Assembly (NCBI GenBank): GCA_964343075.1
Contig: CAYFGT010000007.1
Span: 17,232 to 81,231, forward strand
Direction of reading: 5' to 3'
Source: UBA2588 sp964343075
Lineage (GTDB): Bacteria > Chloroflexota > Dehalococcoidia > Lucifugimonadales > UBA3495
Length of the DNA stretch: 64,000 nucleotides
Shown here: piece after piece, positions 18,556 to 27,158 of the stretch
Position numbering within the stretch: the stretch's first letter is position 1
How the letters are laid out: the number at the start of each line of letters is the position of its first letter
Position numbers and translations under genes: made by a program
The notes under the pieces: model-generated
The model's database searches: none
What the model was told of the DNA's origin: nothing
Seen by the model: only the letters and a program-made list of their open reading frames with translations

Positions 18556-19761
18556 TCACATATCAATCATGTGTCCCATTCGTGATTTTTTGGTGTCCAA
18601 ATAAGGGTGGTTCTCTGTATTCACTGCTGGTTGCATGGGAATGCGTTCTGTCACTTCCAAATTAAATCCAGATAATCCAGCAATTTTTTGTGGGTTGTTG
18701 GTCAATAGCCTGAGTTTGGTGACTTTAAGGTCTGCCAGGATTTGGGCACCGATGCCGTATTGTCGTAAATCACTATCAAATCCCAATCTACGATTGGCCT
18801 CAATTGTGTCTAACCCTGCGTCTTGCAGCGAATAAGCCTTGATTTTGTTGTGGAGCCCAATACCACGCCCTTCCTGTCGCATATACAGAAATACTCCAGA
18901 ACCATTATTGGCTATAATTTCCAGTGATTTTTCAATCTGATCCCCGCAGTCACACCTAAGACTTCCTAACGACTCCCCGGTCAAACATGCACTATGCACG
19001 CGAGTTAACACCTCGTCTCCTTCGTTCCAATCTCCAATAACTAAGGCGATATGTTCTCCAGGTTCAATGTCACTTTCATATCCCAGAATTGTAAATTCAC
19101 CGTATTTTGTGGGCATTCTGGCTTCGGCTACTCGTTTCACGAGATTTTCTGTTTGGCGTCTATGAGAAATTATCTGAGCAATACTCAGTATCTTGATATC
19201 GTGCTTTCCAGAAAATTTTTCTAAGTCAGGCATTCTGGACATAGTTCCGTCTTCGTTCATGATTTCGCATATAATCCCAGCTGGGTAGAGGTCTGCTAAT
19301 TTGCAAAGATCAACGGTAGCTTCGGTATGGCCAGCTCTGGCCAACACTCCAGCCGGATTTGCTCGGAGCGGGAACAGGTGCCCTGGTTTAACAAAGTCGT
19401 TAGGTTCAGAGGCTTCATTAAGCAAAGCCTTTACTGTATCGGATCTATCCTGGGCAGAGATACCAGTTTCTGTGCCTATTTTATAGTCAACGGATATTGT
19501 GAATGCAGTAGAGGGTTGACCATCCCATTCTAGGGGATCTGACATCAATGGGATCTTGAGGTCATCTAATCGTTGACCTTCCATAGGCATGCACAGCAAC
19601 CCTCTGGCATGCGTGACCATGAAGTTGACAGCATCAGGTGTTACATGCTCAGCAGCCATTAGTAGATCACCCTCGTTCTCTCTTTGCTCATCGTCAACAA
19701 CGATGATCATTTTCCCCGATTTTAACTCTTGTAACGCTTCCTCTATGCTACATAACGTCAT
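18556..19761 (-). CDS. ribBA: Bifunctional DHBP synthase / GTP cyclohydrolase II
   Basis: It makes both riboflavin precursors: the N-terminal half forms 3,4-dihydroxy-2-butanone 4-phosphate from ribulose 5-phosphate, and the C-terminal half opens GTP. The DHBP synthase motif VVDDEQRENEGDLLMAAEH is at about residues 20-38. The cyclohydrolase zinc site is in HSACLTGESLGSLRCDCG, followed by RQEGRGIGLHNKI. The length of 401 is typical of the fusion. It is last in ribD-ribE-ribBA, 13 bases after ribE, and abuts prfB tail to tail. Confidence 0.96.
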   Translation of the reverse strand: MTLCSIEEALQELKSGKMIIVVDDEQRENEGDLLMAAEHVTPDAVNFMVTHARGLLCMPMEGQRLDDLKIPLMSDPLEWDGQPSTAFTISVDYKIGTETGISAQDRSDTVKALLNEASEPNDFVKPGHLFPLRANPAGVLARAGHTEATVDLCKLADLYPAGIICEIMNEDGTMSRMPDLEKFSGKHDIKILSIAQIISHRRQTENLVKRVAEARMPTKYGEFTILGYESDIEPGEHIALVIGDWNEGDEVLTRVHSACLTGESLGSLRCDCGDQIEKSLEIIANNGSGVFLYMRQEGRGIGLHNKIKAYSLQDAGLDTIEANRRLGFDSDLRQYGIGAQILADLKVTKLRLLTNNPQKIAGLSGFNLEVTERIPMQPAVNTENHPYLDTKKSRMGHMIDM

Positions 19762-19774
19762 ATGATCCCACCTC

Positions 19775-20344
19775 TTACGTTGCGTTGAGAACGTATTTTG
19801 CTAAGATATCAACCTCTATATTTACTTGATCTTTTGTATTTAGATTTTGTAAGTTTGTATGGCTAAAAGTATATGGTATCACACATATTGTCAATGTTGA
19901 GGCATCACAGTCTGTTACTGTTAAGCTTATACCGTTAATTGCAATGTAACCTTTTTCTACAACGTACTTTGAATAAGCTGGAGGGAAAGAGAAAGTCATA
20001 TAGTAGGATTCAGAATCTGGGTTTACTCGGAGGAGTTCGCCTGTCATGTCAACGTGCCCTTGGACGTAATGGCCTCCAAATCTACTATTTACCGACATCG
20101 CTCGTTCTAGGTTGACTGGACTACCTATCCTTAATTGAGAAGCGTTAGTACGATCGAAGGTTTCTGGTGATATATCCACCTTGAATAGAGATGAGGCCAT
20201 GGATGTGATTGTTAAGCACATTCCATTAGTGCAGATGCTATCACCAATATTAGCATCTGTTAACACTGTTTCACACGCGACTGCTAATTCATTGTCTTCT
20301 AATGCAATCACAGTGCCTACTTCTTCAATAATTCCTGTAAACAT
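19775..20344 (-). CDS. ribE: Riboflavin synthase, alpha subunit
   Basis: It dismutates two 6,7-dimethyl-8-ribityllumazine molecules to riboflavin. The signature start MFTGIIEEVG is present, and two lumazine-binding half domains are visible, with GHYVQGHVD ending the first and GISLTVT in the second. The 189-residue length is slightly short but within the family. It lies between ribD (18 bases upstream) and ribBA on the minus strand. No lumazine synthase (ribH) gene is adjacent. Confidence 0.94.
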   Translation of the reverse strand: MFTGIIEEVGTVIALEDNELAVACETVLTDANIGDSICTNGMCLTITSMASSLFKVDISPETFDRTNASQLRIGSPVNLERAMSVNSRFGGHYVQGHVDMTGELLRVNPDSESYYMTFSFPPAYSKYVVEKGYIAINGISLTVTDCDASTLTICVIPYTFSHTNLQNLNTKDQVNIEVDILAKYVLNAT

Positions 20345-20362
20345 TTACCCTCCGGCCATTCA

Positions 20363-21451
20363 TTAGACGTACCCGGTTATGCAGATATCGCCTTCTAAGT
20401 CATTCATTTGGACATTCTTTAAATTTAGAGCTTGAGAAATAAGTTCGTGACCTAGTCCCCCTATAGGACTTTTGGATTCTGTTCCGCCAATTATTATCGG
20501 AGCTACAAAAACAACCACTTTGTCTACTAATCCGCAATCGAATAAGTTTCCAAGCAAATTGTTTCCACCTTCTACCATGATATTTATGAATCCTAAATTT
20601 GCTAAGTCAGACATTAGTACCTCTAGGTCAACTCTGCCAAACTCATTAGGTGTCACTACATGAATAGCTACGGATTCTGGCAGGAGGTGGTGCTGAGTCA
20701 CGATGGTTGAGGCTATCATGGTCTTTCCTGGTTGGTTGAATATGTTTAGGTCTGGCTGACGTCCGGATCTTAGTTGGCTATCGGTTATGATGCGGGTAGG
20801 TTGTCGATCTGTCCATGGAAGGTCATCTGGGCCTCTCGCCGTCAATGATGGGTTGTCTGCTAGTACAGTTCCTATCCCAGTGAGTATTGCATCTGATTTT
20901 CTTCTGATATTATGGACGATACGCCTAGATTGGTGATTACTTATCCATTTCGAATCTCCCGTACGAGTGCAAATCTTCCCGTCAAGGCTCATTGCAAATT
21001 TTGCAGTAACATAAGGCTGCTTGGCGGTAATGTATTTGGTGAATCCCGTGTATATTTCTGAACATGCTTGTTGGTCGGGCCAAATCATTACTTCTAAACC
21101 GTGCTCTAGGAGTTGTTCTCTACCTCTACCGCTTACCACAGGGTTCGGGTCTGTATACCCTATAAATACTTTTTTGATACCAGCCTGTATTATTAAATCG
21201 GTACAGGGCCCAGTTTTACCATAATGGCAACAAGGCTCTAGAGTTACGTATAGATCGGCGCCATAAGGATCTAGTGTACAAGATTCAAGAGCTATAACTT
21301 CTGCATGTTTGCCTCCCGCTGGTTGGGTAGCACCTTTCCCTATTATTTCTCCGTCTTTTACTATAACTGCCCCAACTGAAGGGTTAGGACTAGTGTTACC
21401 TTGATTATCAATAGCTAGGGCCAATGCTAATTCCTGAGCTAATGGATTCAT
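20363..21451 (-). CDS. ribD: Riboflavin biosynthesis deaminase/reductase
   Basis: This two-domain enzyme deaminates and then reduces the pyrimidine intermediate of riboflavin synthesis. The deaminase zinc site is seen as KHAEVIAL followed by TLEPCCHYGKTGPC. The C-terminal reductase domain begins near residue 145 (YVTAKFAMSLDGKI) and ends with MVEGGNNLLGNLF and VAPIIIGG. The length of 362 fits the fused family. It heads the rib genes and lies 15 bases after dcd. Confidence 0.95.
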   Translation of the reverse strand: MNPLAQELALALAIDNQGNTSPNPSVGAVIVKDGEIIGKGATQPAGGKHAEVIALESCTLDPYGADLYVTLEPCCHYGKTGPCTDLIIQAGIKKVFIGYTDPNPVVSGRGREQLLEHGLEVMIWPDQQACSEIYTGFTKYITAKQPYVTAKFAMSLDGKICTRTGDSKWISNHQSRRIVHNIRRKSDAILTGIGTVLADNPSLTARGPDDLPWTDRQPTRIITDSQLRSGRQPDLNIFNQPGKTMIASTIVTQHHLLPESVAIHVVTPNEFGRVDLEVLMSDLANLGFINIMVEGGNNLLGNLFDCGLVDKVVVFVAPIIIGGTESKSPIGGLGHELISQALNLKNVQMNDLEGDICITGYV

Positions 21452-21466
21452 AGAAACACCTTTGGG

Positions 21467-22045
21467 TTAAGTTTGAGGATCCGAATAATTTTCGTAATAT
21501 CGGCTCGGGGTAGGGTCAGATTGCCCTTGATATTTACTGCCGAGTTCTTTGGAGCCATAAAGACGCGTAGCGGGAGTTGTTAATTCCAAAAACGAAATTT
21601 GACCAATTTTCATTCCGTAAAACAATGTGATTGGTAAGTTGGAAAGGTTACTTAATTCCAATGTTAGGTGTCCTTTCCAACCAGGATCTACGAATCCGGC
21701 GGTTGAGTGTATTACCAGGCCCAGCCTGCCTAAACTACTTTTTCCTTCAAGGCGGGCTACTAAATGCGCGGGCAATTCTATATGCTCAGACGTACTTCCT
21801 AGGACAAACTCTCCTGGATGTAAAATGAAAGGGGTGGATTCATCGATTTCTACAACCTCAGTTAAATCTTCTAAACTGTCTCTAACGTCTATATAAGGCC
21901 TAAGAGAATTGCTGAATACTAAGACCTTATTGTCAAAATGTAAATCTACACTGGCTGGCTGTACATCATCCTCATTTAACGGTGATATCACGATATCACC
22001 AGATTTTATACATTCTAGTATTGTTTTATCACTTAAAACACTCAT
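21467..22045 (-). CDS. dcd: dCTP deaminase
   Basis: It deaminates dCTP to dUTP for thymidylate synthesis. The 192-residue protein contains the family core LEGKSSLGRLGL followed by HSTAGFVDPGWKGHLTLEL, which includes the catalytic Glu/Arg/Ser positions. A bifunctional dCTP deaminase/dUTPase cannot be excluded by eye. It precedes ribD with a 15-base gap and follows the acyl-CoA dehydrogenase gene, so it may share their transcript. Confidence 0.93.
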   Translation of the reverse strand: MSVLSDKTILECIKSGDIVISPLNEDDVQPASVDLHFDNKVLVFSNSLRPYIDVRDSLEDLTEVVEIDESTPFILHPGEFVLGSTSEHIELPAHLVARLEGKSSLGRLGLVIHSTAGFVDPGWKGHLTLELSNLSNLPITLFYGMKIGQISFLELTTPATRLYGSKELGSKYQGQSDPTPSRYYENYSDPQT

Positions 22046-22068
22046 TTACTTCCCTCTGCTATATATGA

Positions 22069-23298
22069 TTATCCTCTGAAATCTACTCTTCCGTTTATTA
22101 GAGCACGAGACATGACATATTTATGAATTTCTGACGTGCCTCCCCCTATTCTTGCATGCCGTAGGAGTCTAAACCAATGGGAGATCGGCATATCTAGAGT
22201 TTCTCCTAAGCCTCCAAATATTTGCATAATTTTGTCTATACTTCTAGATCCCCACTCTCCTGCACAATATTTTATCATTGAGGCTTCAACTCTAACGTCT
22301 TTGCCTGCATCTGCCTGAATCGCCGTTTCTCTTACTAAGGCTCTAAGGCTCATTATGTCGATATACGCATCGGAAAGCATCCACTGGATTGCCTGTCTAT
22401 CCGATATAGGGCTACCATAGGTGACTCGCTCGTTTGCCCAGGTTATAGCCATTTCTAGAGCTCGGGTTAAGATCCCGGTTGCCATAGATCCTCGCAATAG
22501 CCTGTCGTGGTGGACTAGCCATTTTTGCCCTAAGTTAAATCCTTGCCCAATTTCTCCAAGAACTTTTGTTTGAGGCACTCTGACTTCGTCGAGGTTTACA
22601 TAAAACTGTTGTGACTTGGTTGGGGTGATCCATATGCGGATTGGATCAAATGAAAGTCCTTCAGATGGATTATCAACTATGAACATAGTGATGCCTCCAC
22701 GTTGCCTCTTAGTGTCGTCAGTTACTGCTTGTACTAACAAAAAGTCGGCCGAAGCCGCTCCTGAGATGTACATTTTAGTCCCTGTAAGAACCCATTCATC
22801 TCCATCCTTGATTGCTCGCGTTTGCATCATCCCTCCCGGGTCAGAGCCAGCTTGTGGTTCTGTTTGGCAGAATGCGTAATTTAATTTTCCGTCTATGGCT
22901 GGGATCAGGTATTCGGACTCTTGCTCAGGAGTACAAGAATCTATCATCATCATAGGCACAGGAGAAGTTGGGAGTTGGACGATACTGCGATGAATCTCTT
23001 CGTCCATTACCACATGGCCCAGGGCACCCATCCCTCCTCCTCCATATTTTTCAGGTACGAAGAGTGTGTAAATCCCAGTTTCTTTGGAAATTTTTTCTAG
23101 ATGATCCCATTTTTCTTGAGGCAATGTGCCTACTATGCCTTGCACCGTTTCTGCTATGCCTTTAGGCCCACTATCGTCATTTTCTTGCGGAGGGTTAGCT
23201 AGATAGTCTGATTCTAGAGGGATACATTCATTTTCAACTATGTCACGAATTGTTAGTTTTAAAGCTTCTAGTTCTTCGGGAAGTTTGGTGTCAGGCAT
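22069..23298 (-). CDS. Acyl-CoA dehydrogenase family protein
   Basis: This is an FAD enzyme that introduces a 2,3-double bond into an acyl-CoA. The 409-residue protein shows FCQTEPQAGSDPGGMMQTRA and WVLTGTKMYISGA in the flavin/substrate region, and the C-terminal IMQIFGGLGETLDMPISHWFR and ARIGGGTSEIHKYVMSR near the end, as in medium-chain-like members. The catalytic base cannot be placed by eye, so chain length and substrate are unknown. No other beta-oxidation gene is adjacent. Confidence 0.9.
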   Translation of the reverse strand: MPDTKLPEELEALKLTIRDIVENECIPLESDYLANPPQENDDSGPKGIAETVQGIVGTLPQEKWDHLEKISKETGIYTLFVPEKYGGGGMGALGHVVMDEEIHRSIVQLPTSPVPMMMIDSCTPEQESEYLIPAIDGKLNYAFCQTEPQAGSDPGGMMQTRAIKDGDEWVLTGTKMYISGAASADFLLVQAVTDDTKRQRGGITMFIVDNPSEGLSFDPIRIWITPTKSQQFYVNLDEVRVPQTKVLGEIGQGFNLGQKWLVHHDRLLRGSMATGILTRALEMAITWANERVTYGSPISDRQAIQWMLSDAYIDIMSLRALVRETAIQADAGKDVRVEASMIKYCAGEWGSRSIDKIMQIFGGLGETLDMPISHWFRLLRHARIGGGTSEIHKYVMSRALINGRVDFRG

Positions 23299-23367
23299 GA
23301 ATCGTCTCCTGTCCGATAAAGTAGATTTGATTGTGGGATTGATATGTTCGGTTAAATTAGTCGGTAA

Positions 23368-23562
23368 TTAGTGAAAAGGACACACAAATAAGAAAGCTGA
23401 TTTGGCGTAATTTGAGTTTTCTGAATCGGACAGAGTACGAGTGTATTTAGCAGAAGCTTCTGCTGACTCATCCAAAGCGCCCGTAATAGAGCCAAAGATT
23501 GATACTCCCATGGACAGGGTCAGAATCAAACCGGTACAGATTGCAACCAATCGAATCTTCAT
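23368..23562 (-). CDS. Small predicted membrane or exported protein (uncertain)
   Basis: This 64-residue frame begins with MKIRLVAICTGLILTLSMGVSI, a credible signal peptide or single membrane helix, followed by a short Ser/Ala-rich polar tail. I do not recognise a family. It is the only plausible coding content in the 396-base stretch 23299-23694; the rest of that stretch is AT-rich with no other feature apart from a possible selA promoter. Its ribosome site is weak. It could be a chance frame. Confidence 0.35.
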   Translation of the reverse strand: MKIRLVAICTGLILTLSMGVSIFGSITGALDESAEASAKYTRTLSDSENSNYAKSAFLFVCPFH

Positions 23563-23590
23563 TGTGCTCTAAATTCCAATCCTTATTATA

Positions 23591-23621
23591 TTGACTTATA
23601 TTTGTGCTGTAATTGTATAAC
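23591..23621 (+). promoter_or_regulatory. Possible promoter for selA
   Basis: TTGACT at 23591-23596 is followed by GTATAAC; using TATAAC at 23616-23621 gives a 19-base spacer, which is slightly long. It lies about 75 bases before selA in an AT-rich gap. Weak prediction. Confidence 0.3.
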
Positions 23622-23694
23622 GTTGTAAAATATTTAGCTAGCTGGGACGAGACGATTAAAGTAGTGGCTTAATTCACTAGTAGGATTCAAAGTA

Positions 23695-25062
23695 ATGAAT
23701 ATGCAATTAAGAAAAATACCAAGTGTAGAATCAGTGATGAATACTGCGGTATTGCATGATCTAGCTACTAAGTACCCAAGGGAATGGATTGTAGATGTCA
23801 TCCGCGAAAAGATAGCAAATAACAGACAAGATGTTCTTTCTGGGGAAGATGTAAAAGATGCGTTAGCCATATCAATTGATGTTGAATTACATATCCATAG
23901 TATGCTTGCACCCAAGCCACGAAATGTAATAAATGGGACTGGCGTTATTATTCATACGAATTTGGGTCGAGCCCCTTTAAGTGATGATAGTATGCAAGCT
24001 GCCATTAAGTGCGCAGCTGGTTATAGTGACTTGGAATTAGATTTACATACAGGTAAAAGAGGCGGGCGGTTAGGTACTATAAAAGCATTGCTTACCCAAC
24101 TCACTGGGGCGGAAGATGCTGTGGTGGTTAATAATAATGCTGCGGCGCTATTGTTGGCGTTATCTGCGTTATGTGTAGGTAAGGAAGTAATAGTGCCTCG
24201 GAGTGAAGCCATCGAAATCGGTGGCGGATTTCGGATACCAGATGTTCTAACTCAAAGTGGAGCTAAACTTGTAGACGTTGGGACGACCAATCGGACATAC
24301 ATACAAGATTACAGAAGAGCTGTATCCGAGGAAACAGGAGGATTTCTTAAAGCCCATTCGAGCAATTTTGTCATCAAGGGGTTTATTCATGAAGTGACAG
24401 TGTCGGAATTGTCTGAACTGGGGTCCGAGCTTGATATTCCTGTTATGCATGATGTAGGGAGTGGTGCACTGATAGACACCCGATTATACGGACTATCATA
24501 TGAACCTACTCCTCAAAGCAGTATATCAGAGGGCTCCGATTTAGTGTTTTTCTCCGGAGATAAATTGTTGGGAGGGCCGCAGGCAGGAATTATTGTAGGG
24601 AAATCGAAGTATGTATCGATTTTAGAAAAACACCCAATGATGAGGGCGATTAGAATGGATAAAATGAATCTAGCTGCTCTCTCAGCTACATTGGCCCATT
24701 ATATTAAAAATGAACATGAGTCAAAGATTCCTGTCTGGAGAATGATTTCTGCAAGCTTAGATTCCCTAAGAGCCAGGATAAAAGTGTGGGAAGAGATTTC
24801 GAATGAATCTCTTGAAGCTATATCAACTGATTCGGCTATTGGAGGAGGTAGTTTGCCTGGAGAGACTATTCCAACTTATGCACTCAAAGTTAAGACCTCT
24901 CAAACAGCATATAGCGCCCTAGAGATTTTAAGCAAGCTCCGGCATAGCCAGATTCCAATAATTGCAAGGATAGAGGAAGAAGATGTGCTAATAGATCCCA
25001 GAACAGTACTGCCTGAAGATGATGGACATATATGTATGGCGTTAAAAGGAATTTTGAACTAG
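23695..25062 (+). CDS. selA: L-seryl-tRNA(Sec) selenium transferase (selenocysteine synthase)
   Basis: SelA converts Ser-tRNA(Sec) to Sec-tRNA(Sec) using selenophosphate and PLP. The 455-residue protein has the family signature INGTGVIIHTNLGRAPLS (79-96) and the PLP lysine Lys290 in FFSGDKLLGGPQAGII. An internal ATG two codons on is possible. selB usually follows selA; here an unrelated hydrolase-fold gene does. Together with the tRNA-Sec at the right end and the UGA-containing gene at 14852, it shows that the organism inserts selenocysteine. SelD and SelB must be encoded elsewhere. Confidence 0.96.
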   Translation: MNMQLRKIPSVESVMNTAVLHDLATKYPREWIVDVIREKIANNRQDVLSGEDVKDALAISIDVELHIHSMLAPKPRNVINGTGVIIHTNLGRAPLSDDSMQAAIKCAAGYSDLELDLHTGKRGGRLGTIKALLTQLTGAEDAVVVNNNAAALLLALSALCVGKEVIVPRSEAIEIGGGFRIPDVLTQSGAKLVDVGTTNRTYIQDYRRAVSEETGGFLKAHSSNFVIKGFIHEVTVSELSELGSELDIPVMHDVGSGALIDTRLYGLSYEPTPQSSISEGSDLVFFSGDKLLGGPQAGIIVGKSKYVSILEKHPMMRAIRMDKMNLAALSATLAHYIKNEHESKIPVWRMISASLDSLRARIKVWEEISNESLEAISTDSAIGGGSLPGETIPTYALKVKTSQTAYSALEILSKLRHSQIPIIARIEEEDVLIDPRTVLPEDDGHICMALKGILN

Positions 25063-25107
25063 TATTTGAAGGTAACCATAAAAGATTATGAATTCTAAGG
25101 ATGTTTC

Positions 25108-25857
25108 GTGAAAGATTATGTGATTGTCCACACGGCGGGGCAGAGTTCGTGGCATTGGAGCAAAGTATGGGCTTTGATGACAGCTCCTCAAACTCATCCT
25201 CCTGCGTTATTCCGCCGAAGTGTTAACGTGCATTTGGTTGACTTGCCTGGGCATGGATCAAATGATCACGGAGATGCGGGAGAAGTACTCCGTGAAGAAT
25301 GTGTATTTGAAATTGAAAAAACGATTGAAAATAACAAGCTTAATGATTATGTACTAGTGGCACATGGATTTTCAGCTAGCCTGGTAATGCAGAGTCTTAG
25401 TTCGGTTACCAAAATGCCAAATAAAATTGTACTAATCAGCGGAATAGTAAACCAAACCGGTAAGAGTTTAATTTCTCAATTGCCATTTAGGTCTCGCCGT
25501 TTGTTTAGATTAGCAAGAATTAAGTCAAAGTTCTCGAGAAAGCCCGCCAAATTGTCCGCTTCAGTCATTAGGAATTATGTATGTAATGGAATGGATCCCA
25601 TGGAGATCATCCAGAACTTAGGGTTTTACGAGTCGTTACCGCATGAGATGCTAGAGCAAAAATCTGCGACTTTCATTGCTCCTGACAATGTGTCGGTAGT
25701 TTACGTTAAACTAAATCAAGATCGGATTTTGCCCCCTTCTGCACAAGATCAGATGGCCAAAGAAATAGGAGCGTCTAAGATTATAGACATGGATTCATGT
25801 CATCAGGTGTCATTGCAGCATCCGTCAGAGTTAGCAGAATTGTTGCTAAATGTTTAA
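25108..25857 (+). CDS. Alpha/beta hydrolase-fold protein lacking the nucleophile
   Basis: The 249-residue alpha/beta hydrolase fold resembles the methylesterase/hydroxynitrile lyase group: VIVHTAGQSSWHW for the first strand and oxyanion loop, and LVDLPGHG for the next. The nucleophile elbow, normally GHSxGG, reads AHGFSA, so Gly87 sits where Ser is expected. A late His (CHQVSLQHP) and Asp (QDRILPP) remain. It may be a binding protein or use Ser89 differently. It starts at GTG 25108, 45 bases after selA, and may be co-transcribed with selA. Confidence 0.75.
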   Translation: MKDYVIVHTAGQSSWHWSKVWALMTAPQTHPPALFRRSVNVHLVDLPGHGSNDHGDAGEVLREECVFEIEKTIENNKLNDYVLVAHGFSASLVMQSLSSVTKMPNKIVLISGIVNQTGKSLISQLPFRSRRLFRLARIKSKFSRKPAKLSASVIRNYVCNGMDPMEIIQNLGFYESLPHEMLEQKSATFIAPDNVSVVYVKLNQDRILPPSAQDQMAKEIGASKIIDMDSCHQVSLQHPSELAELLLNV

Positions 25858-25896
25858 CCACTCAGATTGGTAATTAATAACTGAGTTAAGAATAAA

Positions 25897-26511
25897 ATGA
25901 AATTTTTGCTTAGGGAAATGCAATCGACTGATATAGATCAAGTGGTTGCTATTGAAACTGAAGCATTCTACCCTCTGAATATTGGTACGTCATTCACTAT
26001 ACAATTAAGAAACAAATATTCTAAATATCTGGTAATTGAAAGAACAGATGAATCCCTTGGGCGATATAATTTAAGTAAACAAAATGTATTATTTGGTATA
26101 ATAAAGAACTTATTTAGGGAGAGATGCGTTAAACGGACAGAAATCGTAGGTTACGTAGGTATATGGTTCCAAGGAACCGAAGGACACATCTCTGAGATAG
26201 CAGTTAAGAAGAACTTTAGGGGGAATGGATTAGGCGAACTACTTCTTATAGGGGCAATACGTACATCTATTAGTGTAGGATTACAGATTATGGGTTTAGA
26301 AGTACGAGCATCCAATATACAAGCTCAACGGTTATACCAAAAATATTATTTTCAAGAGAGTGGAATTCGGAAAGAGTACTATTCAAACGATAGGGAAGAT
26401 GCAGTAATCATGACGACTGGTTTGATTCACAGTCCGGATTACCAAAACAAGTTTATTGAGCGTCAGCGACAGTATTTAGATTCGGGCAAAGAATTGAATT
26501 TAAGTATATGA
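25897..26511 (+). CDS. GNAT family N-acetyltransferase (RimI-like)
   Basis: This is a 204-residue GNAT-fold acetyltransferase. VGIWFQGTEGHISEIAV followed by RGNGLGELLLIGAI is the acetyl-CoA loop (R/Q-x-x-G-x-G), and NIQAQRLYQKYYFQESGIRKEYY matches the C-terminal part of RimI, which acetylates ribosomal protein S18. A basic insertion near residues 55-80 distinguishes it from minimal RimI. The substrate is unproven. It lies between the hydrolase and coaE genes on the same strand. Confidence 0.82.
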   Translation: MKFLLREMQSTDIDQVVAIETEAFYPLNIGTSFTIQLRNKYSKYLVIERTDESLGRYNLSKQNVLFGIIKNLFRERCVKRTEIVGYVGIWFQGTEGHISEIAVKKNFRGNGLGELLLIGAIRTSISVGLQIMGLEVRASNIQAQRLYQKYYFQESGIRKEYYSNDREDAVIMTTGLIHSPDYQNKFIERQRQYLDSGKELNLSI

Positions 26512-26547
26512 TGGAGCCATGGTGGAATTTTATATGGACGGGTTCAT

Positions 26548-27138
26548 ATGGTAGTAATAGGTCTCACAGGGGGCATAGCGACAGGCAAGAGTGAAGCTTC
26601 AAAGATTCTTGAAGAACTTGGAGCAGCAATCATCAACGCAGATTTGATTGGCCATGAGGCTTATCGACAAGGGTCTGTGGGCTGGGAAAGTGTTGTTCAA
26701 GCCTTTGGTAAAGGAATATTAGACTCTAGCAATGAAATAGACCGTTCCAAACTAGGAGCTATTGTGTTCTCGGATGAATCGGCATTGCAGCACCTTAACG
26801 AGATAATGCATCCGATTATGGAACGATTGGTTGAAGAAAACATTAACGCTCTCAAGGAGGGTGGCACACAAGTCATTGTGGTTGAAGCGGCACTTATGTT
26901 CGAAGCTGGTTGGGATAAATTAGTGGATACTGTTTGGGCAACGGACTCACCCGTGGAGACAGTAATATCAAGGTTAGAGTCGCGAAACGGATTTGGGAGA
27001 ACTGAAGCAGAGAAACGGATTGGTTCCCAAATGAATAGGAATGAAAGGTTGGCGAAATCAGATGTGGTGCTATCAAATACAAGTGACCTAAAAGCGTTCA
27101 AAAATGTTATATTAGATGCTTGGTCAGAAATAAACTAA
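26548..27138 (+). CDS. coaE: Dephospho-CoA kinase
   Basis: It catalyses the last step of coenzyme A synthesis, phosphorylation of dephospho-CoA. The P-loop GGIATGKS is at residues 8-15, followed by NADLIGHEAY and the lid/adenine segment VVEAALMFEAGWDKLVD. The 196-residue length is standard. It is followed 20 bases later by the MoxR-type ATPase and then by a CoA-pyrophosphatase-like NUDIX gene, so two CoA-related enzymes flank the ATPase. Confidence 0.94.
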   Translation: MVVIGLTGGIATGKSEASKILEELGAAIINADLIGHEAYRQGSVGWESVVQAFGKGILDSSNEIDRSKLGAIVFSDESALQHLNEIMHPIMERLVEENINALKEGGTQVIVVEAALMFEAGWDKLVDTVWATDSPVETVISRLESRNGFGRTEAEKRIGSQMNRNERLAKSDVVLSNTSDLKAFKNVILDAWSEIN

Positions 27139-27158
27139 AAAGGTAAGGATGATAAGAA

